Origin: Balneolales bacterium ANBcel1 | Lineage (GTDB): Bacteria; Bacteroidota; Rhodothermia; Balneolales; Natronogracilivirgulaceae | Direction: 5' to 3' | Length of the DNA: 64,000 nucleotides | NCBI GenBank assembly: GCA_029688905.1 | Contig: JARULB010000003.1 | Location: 372,001 to 436,000 of the forward strand | Notes under the pieces: generated by a model | The model's input: the letters and a program-made list of their open reading frames with translations, nothing else | What the model was told of the DNA's origin: nothing | Database searches by the model: none | Position numbers and translations under genes: made by a program | Part shown: piece after piece, positions 62,087 through 64,000 of the stretch | How the letters are laid out: the number at the start of each line of letters is the position of its first letter | Position numbering within the stretch: the first letter of the stretch is position 1

Positions 62087-63558
62087 GCAAAAAGAAAGAA
62101 GCCAGGGAAAAGTTCAAAAAAATCATGCCCATGAAGCCCCGGGAGCGGATGCAGATCCCGCGGCATCTGCCTCTTGAGCAGAAACCGGAGTGCCGGATCG
62201 AGAACTTCGCCGAGGTATCGAACGGATTTAATGTGGAGCTGGCAGCCGAGGAGGCGCTCCGCTGTCTGGAGTGCAACGATCCGGTGTGCATGCAGGGGTG
62301 TCCGGTTAATGTGGATATCCGGTCATTTATCGGAATGGTCTACCAGAAGGACTATCAGGGGGCCATCAACAAAATACGAGAGTCCAACTACCTGCCGGCG
62401 ATATGCGGGCGTGTTTGTCCGCAGGAAAGCCTGTGCGAAAGTGTCTGCCTGGTAGGGAAGAAAAACGAACCGCTGGCCATCGGCAAGCTGGAGCGTTTTG
62501 TTGCCGACTACGAGCTGAAAAACGGAGGATTTACCCCGCCGCAGAAAGCGGAAGCGAAGGGACAGAGCGTGGCGGTCGTCGGATCGGGTCCGGGCGGACT
62601 CACCGTGTCGGCCGAGCTGGCACGCATGGGCTATGACGTCACCATTTTTGAGGCACTTCATGAAGCCGGCGGCGTACTCAAGTTCGGTATCCCGGAATTT
62701 CGTCTGCCGAAACACATTGTTGACGCCGAAATTGACCGGGTCAAGGCCCTTGGCGTCAAAATAGAGACCAATGTGATCATCGGCCGCACCCTCACCATCG
62801 ATGAGCTTTTTGATGAGATGGGATTTGAAGCCGTCTATCTCGGGACCGGCGCCGGATCCCCGAGATTCCTGAACATCCCCGGTGAAAACCTGAGCGATGT
62901 CTATTCCGCCAGTGAGCTGCTTACCAGGGTCAATTTGATGAAAGCGTACAAGTTTCCGGAATATGACACGCCGCTCAAGCTGGGCAGGCGCGTTGCGGTT
63001 ATCGGAGGCGGTGATGTGGCGATGGATGCGGTGCGCACGTCCAAGCGGTTTCATCCCGAGAAAACGATTCTGCTGTACCGGCGGTCCAGGGAGGAAATGC
63101 CGGCCCGTGCCGAAGAGGTGCATCACGCCGAAGAGGAAGGCATTGAATTCCACTATCTGACCAACCCCGTGCGCATTCATGGTAATGAGGACGGCAGTGT
63201 TCGTGCCATTGAGTGTCAGAAAATGGAGCTGGGTGAGCCCGATGAGCAGGGGCGGCGACGGCCGGTGCCGGTAAAGGACTCGAATTTCATGATGGAGGTG
63301 GATACCGTCATCGTTGCCATCGGTCAAAGTCCGAATCCCATCATCCAGCAGACCACACCCGGACTGGAGACTTCCAAATGGGGTACCATTATCGTGGATG
63401 AGCATGGCGCCACCAGCCGCAAGGGCGTTTTTGCCGGGGGGGATATCTCCCGCGGCGGAGCCACCGTGATTCAGGCGGTTGCCGACGGCAAGCTGGCCTC
63501 CCGTTCCATCGACAGCTATCTGGCTTCCGTGAGGGAGGAGCGATCTACAAAAGCGTAA
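62083..63558 (+). CDS. Glutamate-synthase-small-subunit-like flavoprotein, NfnB/SudA type
   Basis: 491 residues. The N-terminal domain has two 4Fe-4S cysteine groups (CLECNDPVCMQGCPVNVD and CGRVCPQESLCESVC), followed by two nucleotide-binding folds (VAVVGSGPGGLTVSAELARMG and VAVIGGGDVAMDAVRT) and a C-terminal FAD end (KGVFAGGDISRGGATV). Without a GltB partner and next to an NfnA-like gene, it is more likely part of an electron-bifurcating or NADP-reducing complex than glutamate synthase. Start ATG 62083 overlaps the previous stop; an ATG 21 bases upstream is also in frame. Confidence 0.88.
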   Translation: MSKKKEAREKFKKIMPMKPRERMQIPRHLPLEQKPECRIENFAEVSNGFNVELAAEEALRCLECNDPVCMQGCPVNVDIRSFIGMVYQKDYQGAINKIRESNYLPAICGRVCPQESLCESVCLVGKKNEPLAIGKLERFVADYELKNGGFTPPQKAEAKGQSVAVVGSGPGGLTVSAELARMGYDVTIFEALHEAGGVLKFGIPEFRLPKHIVDAEIDRVKALGVKIETNVIIGRTLTIDELFDEMGFEAVYLGTGAGSPRFLNIPGENLSDVYSASELLTRVNLMKAYKFPEYDTPLKLGRRVAVIGGGDVAMDAVRTSKRFHPEKTILLYRRSREEMPARAEEVHHAEEEGIEFHYLTNPVRIHGNEDGSVRAIECQKMELGEPDEQGRRRPVPVKDSNFMMEVDTVIVAIGQSPNPIIQQTTPGLETSKWGTIIVDEHGATSRKGVFAGGDISRGGATVIQAVADGKLASRSIDSYLASVREERSTKA

Positions 63559-63630
63559 GCCGACTGCCGCCAGGCGGTCCGCAGCGAATGAGCCAAAGAT
63601 GCCGCCGGATGTCGGGTGGAGTGAAGCAGC

Positions 63631-64000
63631 CTACAGCTCTTTCAGCGCCTGCAGCAGCCGGGAGAGAGATGCCTTGGCATCACCGAAGAACATATAGCTG
63701 TTTTCGCCATAGAAGAGCTGGTTGTCGATTCCTGCAAAGCCGGGGTTCAGGCTTCGCTTGAAAACGACGACCGATCGAGCCTCGTCCACATTCAGAATTG
63801 GCATGCCGTAAATCGGACTCCCGGAGTTGTTGCGGGCATCGGGATTCACTACATCATTGGCCCCGATCACAAGTACCACATCCGTTTTTTGAAACTCCTT
63901 GTTGATTTCATCCATGTCAAACAGCTGGGGGTAAGGCACATTGGCTTCCGCCAGCAATACGTTCATGTGACCGGGCATGCGGCCGGCAACCGGATGAATT
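63631..64000 (-). CDS. pntB: NAD(P) transhydrogenase subunit beta (C-terminal part)
   Basis: The reverse strand is open from the window edge to a stop at 63631, covering 122 residues of the NADP-binding domain. [34 protein letters not shown] and [19 protein letters not shown] are typical of PntB, the proton-pumping transhydrogenase. The membrane part lies outside the window. It converges with the flavoprotein pair, with about 70 bp between the stops. Confidence 0.93.
   Translation of the reverse strand, partial: IHPVAGRMPGHMNVLLAEANVPYPQLFDMDEINKEFQKTDVVLVIGANDVVNPDARNNSGSPIYGMPILNVDEARSVVVFKRSLNPGFAGIDNQLFYGENSYMFFGDAKASLSRLLQALKEL

Noticed and set aside
1-64000. CRISPR arrays, tRNA or rRNA genes, insertion sequences, prophage genes
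   Set aside because: I looked for regular spaced repeats, T-loop-like GTTCGA arms, transposases and integrases and found none that hold up.

Overview
The window most resembles a chromosomal piece of a Balneolota/Rhodothermota-type bacterium (the wider Bacteroidota-Rhodothermota group). The signs are a GldC gliding protein, two secreted proteins ending in the NYPNPF-type C-terminal (type IX secretion) sorting module, PhaR and phasin genes of polyhydroxyalkanoate granules, few Shine-Dalgarno sequences, and an arginine operon with an N-acylornithine-type transcarbamylase. This assignment is inference from gene content; there is no rRNA or tRNA gene in the window.

Layout. 1-13.4 kb: NUDIX hydrolase (partial), pgsA, ftsY, an M28 lipoprotein peptidase, scpA, an ECF-type sigma factor with a membrane TPR partner, ruvB, metK, rtcB, a hemolysin III-type membrane protein, and a large gluzincin/beta-propeller outer-membrane protein. 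13.4-15 kb: purM and dtd diverge around an AT-rich gap with several near-consensus DnaA boxes, a candidate replication origin. 15-27.6 kb: housekeeping genes (phosphomutase-like enzyme, adk, phaR/phasin, acyltransferase, ubiB, cyclic phosphodiesterase, glutamate dehydrogenase, nth, a MEMO1-type protein, a response regulator, gldC, rluD). 27.6-28.1 kb: a gene-free stretch with four hairpins in a row and the first copies of a short repeat family. 28-45 kb: lon, recN, a hydrolase, a lipoprotein, a second RluA-type synthase, trhO, two tandem paralogous secreted metalloproteases, hemW, a flippase-like membrane protein, a gamma-carbonic anhydrase-like protein and an M14 peptidase.

45.4-54.2 kb is the most interesting part: argG, a DUF1611 gene, argC, argF', argB, argE, argH, all on the + strand. 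Upstream of argG lies what reads as a complete ribosome-mediated arginine attenuator. A 31-codon leader ORF has eight Arg codons (seven of them in an RRRR-F-RRR block), a perfect 12-bp stem encloses the Arg codons, an alternative pairing links the second arm to the terminator loop, and an intrinsic terminator with nine T follows. No argA, argJ or argD is present. The DUF1611 protein sits where an N-acetylglutamate synthase would be expected and may supply that activity. Near-identical direct copies of the short repeat lie just before argG and just before argH, and the end of the repeat supplies the argH start codon, the start of a 22-codon ORF overlapping argG, and the stop codon of lon.

54.3-64 kb: a degenerate ADP-ribosylglycohydrolase homologue, aat, a DEAD-box helicase, a second M28 peptidase, dinB, a small GlsB/YeaQ-like membrane protein, a two-gene flavoprotein complex (NfnA/SudB-like plus glutamate-synthase-small-subunit-like), and the C-terminal part of pntB running off the right edge.
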